Positions 10,324 to 22,100 of a stretch of 31,404 nt of DNA are shown piece after piece. The notes below the pieces were generated by a model. It was given only the letters and a program-made list of their open reading frames with translations, searched no databases and was not told the origin of the DNA. The stretch comes from Coptodactyla brooksi. Lineage: Eukaryota; Arthropoda; Insecta; Coleoptera; Scarabaeidae. The stretch spans positions 1-31,404 of the forward strand of contig JAWQRM010000087.1 in assembly GCA_033557675.1 (NCBI GenBank), in the 5' to 3' direction. The position numbers and the translations under genes are program-made. The stretch's first letter is position 1; the number at the start of each line of letters is the position of its first letter.

Positions 10324-11882
10324 TTGTGACATACACGTTTACTTTCTTACGGCACGAAGTACAATGTAGTATGATTAATGTATGAATAAGAAAGATACGG
10401 GTTCACTTATGTGGTGTGTAGTACGCTATTGATCCAGTAGGTGTACTCACTGATTATATCAAAACAAACGAACGACGCCCGACTGGTCGTTTAGTTGTTC
10501 TGAGACGCGATCTCGACGCGAAAGAGGCCCTTTTCACGCCATAAAACGCACCCAACACTTTTCCTTTTGTTGTGAAATCTACGCGGACCCTCCTACCTAC
10601 CTACCAATTTCGAGGTAGTACAGTCAGCAACCAACACAACAAATACAAAGACCCGAACGGAACGTGGAGACGAGAGTGGGGGTAGCGAGGCCCGCTTCGA
10701 TCGATTTTACGGAGTGAATAAGGGCCCGCTATCGAATTCTCAAGTGAAAAATCTTAATTTATTAATTTAAAGATGAAGGCGGCGACGCGATTTTCGGCGA
10801 TTCCCGACGCGCACACGCGAACGCCCAGGTTAAACGGTGAAATTTATTTTTGTAACCTTGCGCCGTCGGCAACCTTGTGTAATTTTAGTACCGACATCGC
10901 GTTGTGCGCTGAACCGGTCCGAAAAAATGCGCGGCCATTTGCAAATTGACAAATTATTATAATTAGCCGTAGAGTAATTATTTCATCGGCGATGACGATT
11001 TTAAAATACCCCGCGTTAATTGCGATTTTCGATTTTTTTTGCAGTTCGTGATAGTACGTCTTATAAATTTCGTGTCTTTGGAAAATTCTTAATTTGACGC
11101 AAATTTGGTTGCCTATATTCGATATTGTCTTCAACAGTTGGTAATAAAATTTGACTTATCTTAATTTTACTTTTACATACAGTCCGCTGCTTTGCCAATC
11201 GTGTTAACCTTACCCGATACAACTAACACCTAAAAATGTCAATATTAATTGGCATTTACAAAAATCAAATCTTTTAAATAAATTCACAGTTTGAGGTTAA
11301 GTTTATATTCATGTCTTTTTACTCACGTTTGCGACCGGTTAATTATTAACCACGTGCAGGTTGTAAACTCTTATATAGAAGCTAAATTAAATTAAATTAG
11401 TAATTGTTCTTTATTATTTGCTTAAAAGTTAAGAAAACAGGCAACACGGCATTTTGTTGCCAACTTCTATCCACAAAGACTCCCTGTGGTTACCAAATAG
11501 TATTATTATTTAAGAGAACATGATTTCATAGGTTTAATAGATGAAGCTTTGAAAGTAGGTTTCAAATAAATATTGGAAAGCTTTTATCAATACGAATAAT
11601 AAAAAATCTTAATTGCTAACATTAAAAAATCTTAATGTTATGAATATATGTTCCAACAACTTTCTATGTATGTTAGAAAGTTCTTATTATTAATTCTCCT
11701 TAGCACTGTACTAACAAACGAAATAAAATAATAAAAATAACACTTTATTGGCACCTCTGTGAGAAACATTTAATAACTAACAAAAACAGTCTCAAGTTAA
11801 GTAAAACTAAAATCTAAACGAGGTTAAATCGGTCACTTCTCCAATTCAATATGAATTGACGAAAATTGTATTAATTAATCGA
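10324..11882. other. Intergenic region between RNF38-like and peroxidase genes
   Basis: No gene is supported here. The first 400-600 bp are relatively GC- and CpG-rich and probably contain the promoter of the minus-strand RNF38-like gene. A plus-strand 58-codon frame from 10773 and a minus-strand 96-codon frame (11134-10844) have no recognisable motif. An inverted single copy of the intronic array unit lies at about 11420-11560. A minus-strand AATAAA (plus TTTATT at 11744-11749) lies about 135 nt beyond the peroxidase stop and is a plausible polyadenylation signal for it. Confidence 0.5.
11420..11560 (-). repeat. Dispersed single copy of the GTTGGCAAC repeat unit
   Basis: On the minus strand this reads agaagttggcaacaaaatg, a short gap, then gtgttgcctgttttcttaa. 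This matches the landmark block of the tandem array at 8930-10100 (for example agttgccaacaaaatggtgt near 9175). The repeat is therefore a dispersed family, not only a local array. Confidence 0.55.
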
Positions 11883-14800
11883 TCATTTCGTTTCTTTCCA
11901 ATGTTGAAACTTGATTTGGGGAATTTCGGAACAATCGCGCAAATAATTCCTGAAAAAAAACAAAGCGATACGTTGTCGACAAACTTTTTACTTTCACTGT
12001 ACAGGGCGTGTCATCTCGTTACACCACTAGATGGCGCCGTCTAACTACTCAACGATCTAACTTACCTTTTATCAATCGTCTTAAACACGTTTTCCTGTAA
12101 CGTTCCGACGTTGCCGTTCGCACAGAATACGGATGCTAACGCAACTCGCCGAATTTCCTCCATCTGCGCTGTAGTAAAAGGTTTCGGTTGGTTAAGGTGC
12201 GAATAAAAATACCTATCGCCGTGTTTGGTCCTCAAAAATTGATCGGTCAGTATGCAGGAGAGCGTAGGGCCCAAAATTCCGTCCCCTAAACTTGCTTCTG
12301 CTAAGCCCCCGACGAGCAAATCGATATCTCTCGGATCTCTATACAATTCAGATAAAGCGCCGACAACCTAAAACCCACGACTTCAGTGTTAATTACATAA
12401 CGTCGGAAATTGTTACGTTTTCCGGAATAATCGGCGTTAAATCTCGAAAACTTTCAACTTCTCCTAAACGACACAGTTTCCTGTAGGTTGTGTAACCCGC
12501 CAAACCGTGATCGCGCCCTCTCTGAATGTCTAGACTGACTACGTCCAGCCCGTAATGGCCGTCGCTGAACAGATGATTTTTAACCTAAAAATTCTAGACG
12601 TCAAACGAGATTCGAAATGTAAAAAAAACTCGTTTGTTACGTCATCTGGAACGTTTAGGTCCGCCATTTGGCAATTTTGAGTTGAAAGCGAGGTTAGGTA
12701 GCCGTCGAAGCTGCTCTCGATCGTCCGCGGTCGACGAAAGACGTCTTTCAAACTTAGGGTTACGTTCGCGACGCGATTTTTGTCGTACAGCTTCACGCGA
12801 GAGTCGAGTAGAGATACGGAAAATCTCATCGCGGCCGTAGCAACGCTGTTACCGACCCTGGGATCGACAGATTGCTGAAAATCGTCCGTCGCGTGACTCG
12901 ACATGATTCGCGTGTAGTTTACCCCTAAAAGTATAGGCAACCACTCGTAGTAGGTTATGTGTTGCAGTTCGGCGACGACGATTCGTCTCGATTCCTCGTA
13001 CAAGAGGTTATCGTTCCAGTGCGGGTTCATTTTCTTTAATATTCTCGCGATCCTATTGTGTTCTCGCAGGAAAATCGTGTACAGAGTTGTCAGTAACGGT
13101 TGAGAGTTAACTCTCGAGTCACCTAGGAGTGAGGTTAGACTAGACCCAAAAAACATTTTTTTTAAGCGCACTAACCTCCTTTGAAACATTTATTACCGAC
13201 ACAATCTTCCTCGGTCGTGGAATACGGCATGAACATTTCGTCGTCTAAGACTTGATATCGTAATAAACCGTCTTCGAACCGTCGCAGACCGTCCGACGTT
13301 TTCTGATCGTTTCCGTATATTTGGGAACCATCCAGATAATGGGTCGCTTGATTTAACTGTCAAAATTGTCATCGATAAAAAAATCCACAACGCCATCTAT
13401 CGCTATTTACCTGTTCTAAAGCGTCGAGGGAACAATCGTCGGGAACGGACGGTACGGACCTGACGTACGACATACACCTTACGTTGAATTTGGAGTAAAA
13501 TACGTCGCCTTCCGGTATTTTGATCGGTAAACAGAACGGATGTTCGTATCTCGGCGAAAGGTTGAAACCCTTCTGGTCGCAACAAGTAATTTTTTCGTCG
13601 GTGTGAACTACAACGTAACGACGAATATTAATTTAACAATTTAATTGATAAAAAAACAAAGCTCTTCTTAAAACTCTCTCATTTGATACCAAGCAACCTC
13701 CATTCAGCGATAAAAATGACGAAGATACACTCAAAAACGTTTTACGTCGTTCGTTTGTTTTCGTATATATCGAGATATCTCAATATAAAGATATTGAGAT
13801 ATCTCGGCGACTATAAGAGATAAGTATATCGAGTTTGGTGTCGTTTTTTAAATGTTTCTTAATTCTCCATCGATTAAATAGAATTTTGCGCAATTTTACT
13901 TTACGTTTTGTAAAATTCAAATTAACATTTCTATTATTTTTGCAAGTTCGTTCGTTTTGTAGTAGATTTTTCATAGAATTTTTAATGACGATTCTTTACA
14001 AAATTCTTTATAGAAACATTTTTCTACAGTTCCACCTACAAAACCTTTAAAAGTTTGTTTAAAACCCTCTCATTTGATATCAAACGACCTCCATATAGCG
14101 TTAAAAATAGCGAAGATACACGTCAAAAACGTTTCTACTACGTTCATTTGTTTTCGTATCTTTAAATTCAGACATCTCGGAGACTAAGAGATAAGTACAT
14201 CGAGTTTGGTGTCGTTTCAAATGATTTTTTATACACTATCGATTAACCACGTAAAAACCGTGCAGTACGTATTATTATAAATATTATGCCTACCCATCCT
14301 CCTGACAGCGGTGTGCGATAAATCGTGCGACACGAATTCGGTCCATGCCATCAGATTCAGCGTGTTTTTCTCGTCGACGCGGTCCTCGTTTCCGAACAGA
14401 GTCGAAGAGACTTTTCTGGCGGAAGGCAATTTCGATTTCGCGACCGAATTTCGAATTCTCTGAATCCCGTCCAGATAATTCGGATTTACCAGCCTCTTGT
14501 AGCCGGTATTGCTTTCCCCTCTGAGGGCGTCGTGCGGATGATTGCACACGCCATCTGCCGCCCGATATTTCGCGTAAACGTCAACGTCGGTGCAAATTTT
14601 GCTTTTCTCCAAACAGTAAGGGCGCAATTTCGTGTCGTGCAGCTTGTGCGCCCTCAGAAACTGCAAGCAATCTCCTTCGGAGAGCTTTAACCTATAAAAA
14701 TACTGACGTCACTCGAACGCATAACCTCAAACCCCGACCTGACCTTCTGCAATATTTGTGTTTTAGGTGCGCGGCGGCTTGCGATGATATATAAGCGTGT

Positions 14801-15212
14801 TTGCCATGTTCCGAAGCTCTCGAATCCGGCATGTTCAATATAAAGTTGGCATGTTCCGCCGTGTTATGCCTTACCTTTATGTCTGACCAGTTTAAATTTG
14901 TTTCTAACCTGTGCAAACGGTTTGCGGTGTCCCTTGCGAAACTTACCGAATTTTTCAAATCGTGCGACGATATTCTCGTGTTGAATTTACGGCGTCCACT
15001 GTTTATATGTATATAACCTATAAATGAATCATTTTAAGCGCTTAAAATATGACAACTATTTTTGGGACACCTGTAGTTACTTATTGTCCAGGCAGTAATA
15101 AAAAAGCGAACAGAACAAAAGGGATTTACTTACCGTCGTCATGCGATTGTTGGCTTGTTAATAAAATCGGCAATGAAAATACGATAAAATATAATAATGC
15201 GTCATAATCCAT
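11883..15212 (-). CDS. Secreted animal-type haem peroxidase homologue, probably catalytically altered
   Basis: Nine exons: 15212-15134, 15017-14744, 14691-14294, 13607-13411, 13356-13176, 13122-12641, 12584-12417, 12367-12066 and 11949-11883. They make 2148 nt (715 aa), with all phases consistent. The N-terminus is a signal peptide (MDYDALLYFIVFSLPILLTS). The fold is a full animal haem peroxidase: distal segment WTEFVSHDLSHT (H240), calcium loop THYLDGSQIYG, catalytic Arg in GDSRVNSQP (R380), LREHNRIA, DIQRGRDHG, and a C-terminal Cys/Trp tail. The proximal motif, usually RFGHS, is RFSVS (V479), so the haem-ligand His is gone. The Asp before the distal His is Ser239, and the conserved Glu of RVNEQP is Ser383; in mammalian relatives these two form haem ester bonds. 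The reading frame is intact, so this looks like a maintained pseudoenzyme, not a pseudogene. Confidence 0.9.
13669..14246. repeat. Direct duplication inside peroxidase intron 3
   Basis: Copies at about 13669-13880 and 14060-14246 share CTCTCATTTGATA, ACCTCCAT, GAAGATACAC, TCAAAAACGTTT, AAGAGATAAGTA and CATCGAGTTTGGTGTCGTTT or close variants (the first copy reads TATCGAGTTT in the last block). The first copy alone contains a 36-bp near-perfect palindrome at 13771-13806 (CGAGATATCTCAATAT and its complement around a 4-bp centre). Both copies lie in the 686-bp intron 13608-14293. Confidence 0.7.
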
Positions 15213-15839
15213 ACTTTCTAAATTGCAATGTTTATGGAGAGTACAAAAATAACCTGTTTAAAAATATTAGGGTCAGTGAAATTCTATAGTGCACATTGGG
15301 CGACGTACTTTGGCACTAAAGATGAACGGGTTGGCAATCGATGGCATTTTAGTTCGATGAAAATGGTCAATACGAAAAAAGAGACGAAGATAACCCCATT
15401 AACCTTACGGAAGGTTGCACGCAATTACAATAATAACATGAAATGACAAGTGAAGTAAACCGACCAATAGGAATGACGTGATTCGTAAACCACGCCTCCT
15501 CGTTTGACAGTTATCGCAACAATTTACCTAACGCAACATATTATCGCCAAAATTTAATTTATAGCACCAAAATACGACTTTCCTTTCATCGCAGTACTGT
15601 TTTATTAACATTTGATTTCTTACCTTTATGCTAAAAGTTTTCGAAATTCTCTCACTTGAAACGCGAACTAAGAACTACAAGAAACCTTGCGACTAAAAAG
15701 TGTCGAATGTCCACAACGTGTTGTGATCTTTGTTTGCGTAATGCTACTAGCATCCCAACAAGGCTAATGAATGTGAAGACATAGTACGCGGGCCATGCGT
15801 CGATCACGTGTAATCCAGCCGTCTCCGTTGAAATTACGG

Positions 15840-17215
15840 TACAGCTTCCTGTGTTACCGACGCAACTTGTTTTCTTCGATTTTGATCGATTAATTTATCG
15901 ATACGTTTCGAATTTGTTCTCACGCTTGTAAAAAAATAACCTATTAACAAACATTAATTAAGCCTTCCTTCATGTTTGTTTTGGATGAATTGTTTGTTTT
16001 GTTTTGGTTTTGATTTTGTTTTGGATGACGATTAGTCGCAAGATGGCGCACTAAACAGTTTCATTTATTTATAGCTTCATTTCATTTCTTACCTCTATCT
16101 TTCAATCTTGGATTTCCGATCTCACCATTGATTTACAACGATGTCACAAAAGCGCACTAAAAACCACAAAAATCACGTGAACGTTTGAACTTCAGTTCAG
16201 GTTTCTGTAATACCGACATAACCGCCTAATTAGGTCAGGAGAAACCGTTCAAATCGTTTTCAAAATAGACTTACTAATCTACTCGTTTTTCAATTTTACT
16301 TGCAAAACAACAACCCACTGGTCTAATTAACCGTCCTAGACCTAATTTCCTTTCATTAAACGATATTTCCCCTATTTTCTTTTCGTAAATGTTGCACGTG
16401 GAATTGTTTTTGATCAATTCGTTTCGAGTTTGTGGTTAACATATTGCAACGTTCCGTTACTCTTTGTTTTCTTAATGTTACTTGCACAACGACAACCTAT
16501 TACCTAATTAATGGTCGTCAATGTAAAACCATTTTATGAAAAATTTTTCAGATAAAACAATTTCAGTACAGAATCCTGTTTTACCGACATTTGACAATAA
16601 CGCCACGAAATAAACGCTGTTTATCGTTTTCAACGAATCGTTTTGGAGTTTGTAAGTATTTAATAAAATACTTAATAAACGCGATGTAGAACAGAAAACA
16701 TGATTTTAAAAGAAAATATGCAATAATCGTGGTTTGATCTTAATCAATGAATTCGAGAATATTATTGTAAATTTTCACTTTCAGCGCCGGAATGTGATAA
16801 TGGCCACCGTTTATTTATTAGTAGAATAGTTTTATGAACAATTTCATATTTTTATTAACTGCGCTACAGGTTCTTATTTTACAGACATTCAATAATACCG
16901 CCACGAAATGAAGGTTATTTATTGCTCTTAATGAATTCGTTTGGAGTTCGTGATTAATTTATTGCGACTTTATGGTGAAATTATTGTATTATTAGCTGAA
17001 GTAAACGAACGATTTAAACTTTGATTAGAAATGTTAAAATAGTAGTGTCCTGTATTGCCGGCGTTTGACAATAATTACACGCGTTATTCACGTTTTACAT
17101 TTTCGATGAATTCGGTTTGAGTTTGCGGTTAATTCATTGCGACTTTCTACAGATTTCCTTACTTTACTTGCAAAATCCGATTTGTTGACCCAATTGATTG
17201 TCCTACATGAGAGTT
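15840..17215. repeat. Degenerate tandem array, five units of about 170-370 bp
   Basis: The landmark cctgt(t/g)ttaccgac...gacaataacgcc recurs near 15848, 16204, 16575, 16872 and 17049. Each is followed by a variant of cgttttcaa(c/t)gaatcgttt(t/g)gagtttg(t/c)ggttaa...attgcgac. Unit lengths vary and the copies are strongly diverged, so this is an old local amplification. Confidence 0.6.
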
Positions 17216-17447
17216 AATGACGAAAAAGTGTAAGTGAAAATGGTGTTTATTTTGGAGGGGATAAAAGAAAGTGAAATTGCTGCTAAATCATGACTGATAT
17301 ATTAAAAAAATATTAAGCAAGTTAATAGTTTAAATGTAGTCGACTTCATGTCGATAATAAACTTCCTCGCAAGATGGCGTAAGAAGCAATTTCAAACAGT
17401 ACTATACAGGGTGATTGATAATCACTTAACTTCAAAGATAATACTAT

Positions 17448-17453
17448 TTTATT
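17448..17453 (-). terminator. Candidate polyadenylation signal of the 263-aa gene
   Basis: Plus-strand TTTATT reads AATAAA on the minus strand, 20 nt beyond the stop codon at 17473-17475. A short perfect hairpin (GTGATTGATAATCAC, 17411-17425) follows it. If used, the 3' UTR would be very short. Confidence 0.4.
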
Positions 17454-17472
17454 TGAAACAAATATACAATCG

Positions 17473-18392
17473 TCACGATTTAGAATTTTTGATTTCCTCT
17501 TTCAGTTCCCTCAAAACTTTAATTTCCAATATTTTTATTCGGTTTTGATCGCTGACTTTCTGCCCGTACGACTTTTGTTTCTGCAATCTGCTCAACTAAA
17601 AAGGTAATTTAATAATTAAAAGCCGTCAAATTTCTAGGTTGTGTTCGCGGGGGCGCCATCTCGGGACTTACTTTTTCTTGGGTTTTTATTAAATCGGGTC
17701 CCAACCCACCTAAGCTTGGGACGACCAGGCTCGTTGTGAATTTGCTTTTGGAAGACTTCGCAGTGCTGACAACCGAAAATTCGGACACACTCCTAAAGTT
17801 AAAATCCGCCGTAGTCGACGGAGAGTTTGCAGTTTGTTTAGACCTAGAGGTGGGCTCGATTTGGGCCGCCTCCATTTTCTTGATGACGTCAAAGTAAAAG
17901 CTGCAAACCTCAATTCGTTCGGTACGAATTTTAACCGGGAGCGCCAACTCACCTGGTCGTGTCCGAACAGGAACTTTTCGCGTCGGAAAATTCGGTCACG
18001 TTAGATATTTCGGACATGTCGCTCCTCTCCGTGAAGTCGCCGATTTGCGCCCGCGCGGTATCGTTCGGCACGTTGCCGTTTTTGAATTTCGCGTTCTTCG
18101 CGTGAAATATATTGACGTACGAATTCTGGGCGCGAAATTCCGAAAGATCCACGCTCGTCCTGTTGCCGTACCGCGAGCCCTCCTTCCTAATCCTCCGCTT
18201 ATCGGTAACGGGCGGCTTCTTAGAGCCGCATTTTATCGGTATTTTCGAGGAGCGTCTCGTTTTCACCGTATCTAACGGTTTCTCCCCGTCGTAGAGCGGC
18301 ACGGTTTTCGAAATATCCGCCTCCTTAGGTTTCGAACCGAAATCTTCCTCCAGAGAATCGTACAGTTCATCGCTATCCATGTGACATTTCAA
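17473..18392 (-). CDS. Uncharacterised 263-aa protein with a charged C-terminal helix
   Basis: Three exons: 18392-17953, 17900-17672 and 17595-17473. They make 792 nt, joined by 52- and 76-bp GT-AG introns with consistent phase, which strongly supports a real gene. I do not recognise the family. The N-terminus is acidic (DSDELYDSLEEDFGS). The middle is Ser/Thr/Lys-rich and probably disordered, with a basic stretch TDKRRIRKEGSRYGNR and an acidic Ser-rich patch ERSDMSEISNVTEFSD. The last 40 residues (from LSRLQKQKSYGQKVSD to the ELKEEIKNSKS end) look like an amphipathic helix or short coiled coil. No signal peptide or membrane span is seen. ATG 18380 is an alternative start four codons downstream. 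It is divergent from the lipase gene. Confidence 0.75.
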
Positions 18393-19197
18393 TCAGTATT
18401 CTGACAGGTCGTTTTCAGTCTTAACATAACCTCAAAACGAAGAAATTTGACAGCGCGAGTAACTGTGACAACGACATAACCTCACACGTCAAAATCCAGT
18501 TCACCTATTACTTAACTGAAGTTAGCTAATAACGAAGAGTTTGATGCGACAAAGTAAAGTTAGGGATCCCACGCGCTTTCTTCTGAACAAGAAAGTGTGG
18601 GAGATTCTCGCACAATCGGCGAATTTCGTAACGCTTTTCCTGATCGATGCTGTTATTTTTTTTCATTAATCCAATAGAAATTTTACGTTCGAACGCTTCC
18701 GGGTTATTAGACTATATTCGTTCCATTTTACGACTACAAAATGCATACATGTTACGAAATAGTCGGCATTCTATTTATATTTATTATTTTAAATAATCCG
18801 ACAACGTAACGTAGAAATAAAAAAATAATAAAATTCACGCTCAGGTATTCATAAGCTACAATTTTGCACGGTCTATATACTATATAAAAAGCGGGGTTAT
18901 GAAATCTCAGGAGGAAGCGAATAAAATACCAATTTCTTAATAGCTCTAAATTAGGAACTTTATATTTCTTTATTCCTAGGCCATAACCCTACAGAGTGCG
19001 ACATTCTAAGAAAAGCGTTACATTCTCCCGGCGACAGTCACCTTTCGCGCTCAACTCTGACCGCGTCCGTACGAAATGAAAAGAAAAAAATCTGCTTTTA
19101 CCGGCCAAATGCGATAGATAGTAGGGTTGCTAGAATAGTATAATGGTCGCTTTCGCGCACTATTGCTCGGGCCGGCTCAAAGTTAGTTGCCTCCGAA
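18393..19197. promoter_or_regulatory. Divergent promoter region (263-aa gene and lipase)
   Basis: The region is 805 bp between opposed start codons. Two ATAACCTCA motifs (about 18425 and 18477) lie close to the minus-strand gene. A TATA-like TATATAAAAAG at 18881 faces the lipase, about 317 bp before its ATG. A 12-bp inverted pair, GTAACGCTTTTC near 18629 and GAAAAGCGTTAC near 19012, brackets the middle. No ORF of interest was seen. Promoter function is inferred from position only. Confidence 0.45.
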
Positions 19198-22100
19198 ATG
19201 TCCGGTTATAATTACACGGTGGCCAGTACAACGTTAATGTGTTTTTTCAGTACGTTTCCAGGTAATCGATTCGAACTTCGCGCCTCCCTTTCATTTTTTT
19301 TCAATTTTTAAATGAACCTCGTAGGTCCCCCTGGCGTCAGCATTCAAGACGCTTACGTTCAATTGTTTCCCATTGACAAGTCGCATTGTAACCATATAGA
19401 TCCGATTAGAGACATAAGTTACCAATTGTACACCAGGTAAGTCAAAATTACTTCGTTTGTAGTTTATAGTGAATTGTCAAAATGGTTGACGGTTCAAATT
19501 TAAATTTTAATTCCTTTAAATTGTTAAAAACAGAAATTTTATTGTGAAAAACATTCTAAAAAAATTACTAGTCGATCGTTGAATATAAAATTACTTATTA
19601 TTGATCGTACGGTGATTTAAATAAATTGAAGAAATGTTAATACAAGAGATATTTTTATACGAAATTCGTAGTTACCAATCGCATTGTAATTCTGTAGATT
19701 CAATTATTGACATAAGTTATCAATTATCCACCAATTAAGTCAAATTTTCTGGTATCTATAATTATTTCGTTTATAATCTTGACTTGAGTACAGCTGTTTT
19801 GTGAAATTTTAGATTGACCAACATTTTTAAGTAATTTCACTGAATAAAATGCTTTTATATCAATTTCTATTTAATTCATTTCAAATTTCATTCACTTAAA
19901 TTATTAAAAAGGGCAATTTGAATCTAAAAAGTTATTAACGTGAATACAGTTATATTTTAAATTGTCAAACCAACTTTCTAAAAGAAAAAATACTAGTCGA
20001 TTGTTAAACACAAAATTACCTAACATTAATCGTTCGACGATTTAAATTCCAATAAAAAGCAGAGATTTTATTACACAAAAACATAGTTTAAGACGGAAGT
20101 AACTTAATGTAGAATAGTTTAATGTGGAAATTGCTTCCCCAGAAAGCTGTAAAATCCATTAAATCAAATATAAGCCATAACCGTGACATTGTCTCTGTTG
20201 GTTTACAATTACTACCTTTTTGTATTTAATAGACTATTAATATACGCGGAAGGTACATAAAACTTTCATTACTGCGAGCAGAGAACAAAAAAAAAATCAA
20301 GCCAGAGAGAAACCTCGTTAAAATAATAACCTTAGGTTAGAAATATTAGTAATTTTAACGGTAAAACTAAACAGTCATTTCTGGTGATATTTGAATATGA
20401 AACATATACAATACAATTTATGATCGTGTATTTTCAAGTTTTAATACGGGGTTGGTTGGTAACCCTACCTTCAGATATAACAGCATTCTTATGGTGGTAC
20501 ACCTTTAGGCACAATTTTTACTACATTCTCCCGCCTTCACTTGTTACAAATCGCGACTTTTTTCAACCTTACGGACTTGACACCAATAACAACAATTGTA
20601 CGTTAGGTACGCCTTTCTCCGCGAAGGGTGGACAATGACAGGTTATGGCGATATAAAAACACTAAAATTATCAGAGGTGGCGTTTAAAAGGCGTCTCATC
20701 GAGTCGGTTTTCAGTGAAATTACATAACCCGCGAGCGTTACATAACCCCTCTTTCTACCTTCGGGTCTCGCGTACACGTGTGATAGAGAAAATAATTGCA
20801 ATACGAGGAAATGACCTGATAAAACGCTCTAGACTTTCAATAGACACAACTATTTTGCGTCCACGCCTACTTGCGAAGCTTATTACGCGGTTATACATTT
20901 TTAGTGATTTTCACGTTTCAATTTAAGCTTTTTAATCGTGCAACTGAGGTGACCAACTCTAATGCGCATAAACTATAATAAACAAATAAAATATTACTTT
21001 ACATTCTAGCTTTCGAAACGAAGAAAATTCGTAAGCGTGACACAATTTTACCATTTTTAAAAAATCCCGCGTCATAAGAAAACATCTATAGGTTACATTC
21101 GTCAGTCTTTTTTTGTTTGAAAATTCTCAGGTTGCCGGTACTTTTGCGGTTTTCGCTCGGCAATTAATATTTTGAAGCGGCGACTTAAAGATTGGAGACA
21201 GTTGTTCGGAAATCGCGGTAAATCGATTTTTAAACGGCAATTAACAATGCAAGGTTATTTAATATAAAATTATTACTTATTGTTAACCGTTCCACGATTT
21301 AAATTGTTGAAATGTAGATACAAAAGATATTTTAATTTAAAATTCATGATCACCAATCACGTTTTAAGAATATAGATCCAATTAGGGACACAAGTTATCA
21401 ATCGTATACAAAACAAGTAAAAATTTCTAGTGCTTATAATTATTTCGTTAATACAAAATGTTTTAACATATTTTAAATTGACCAACATTTTTAAACTATT
21501 TTGCTAAAGGAAATATTTTTATTTCCTTTTCTATTTAATTAATGTCCAAATCATTTAAATTATTAAAAACGGCAATTGTAACCTAAAAAGATGAAAATGT
21601 GAATATTCGCAATTATAATACAGATGTTGCCATCTAAAGAAATTTAGAAATCCATTAGTACTATACAGTAAATTCTTATAATTCGTCGAGGTATTTAAAC
21701 ATCATTACCTTCTCTACTTCTTACAGGTAAGAGAAAGTAAATACGTTTCAAATAAAAATTGTTGAGACTTTAAACCGTCATTTAATGATCACTTTATTAA
21801 TTATACATTGGGTGTAAGAAACAAACTAAAAACGTAGTTTAGAGATTCTCAATTTACATTGATTTTACTACCAAAAAAAACAATAGGACACGAACGTCAT
21901 TTAAAACAACCTAATAAATATATTTTTCACATTATTCATTATCTCTTTCTATTATCGCACACATCCGTTTATCGTTTACTGGGATTCTTTCAGGCACAAT
22001 CCTTTACAACCGCAAACACTGGTGCTCCACGATGATCACGCTCTCCACAAATCCTACTTTAACTTTTCGGACCCGACAGTGCTGTTTTTCCACGCGTTTT

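Larger units (their letters stand above)
15213..17472. other. Intergenic region upstream of the peroxidase gene
   Basis: This 2.26-kb gap should contain the promoter of the minus-strand peroxidase (proximal part, 15213-15500) and the 3' end of the minus-strand 263-aa gene (17448-17472). No coding sequence is supported: the 72- and 66-codon plus-strand frames at 15228 and 17348 have no family features. Most of the space is the degenerate repeat array at 15840-17215. Confidence 0.5.

Noticed and set aside
10844..11134. 96-codon minus-strand frame
   Set aside because: No motif, no splice support, AT-rich codons; probably chance in intergenic DNA.
20384..20926. Two plus-strand frames in lipase intron 2
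   Set aside because: No domain features and no splice sites in phase with the lipase; treated as chance.
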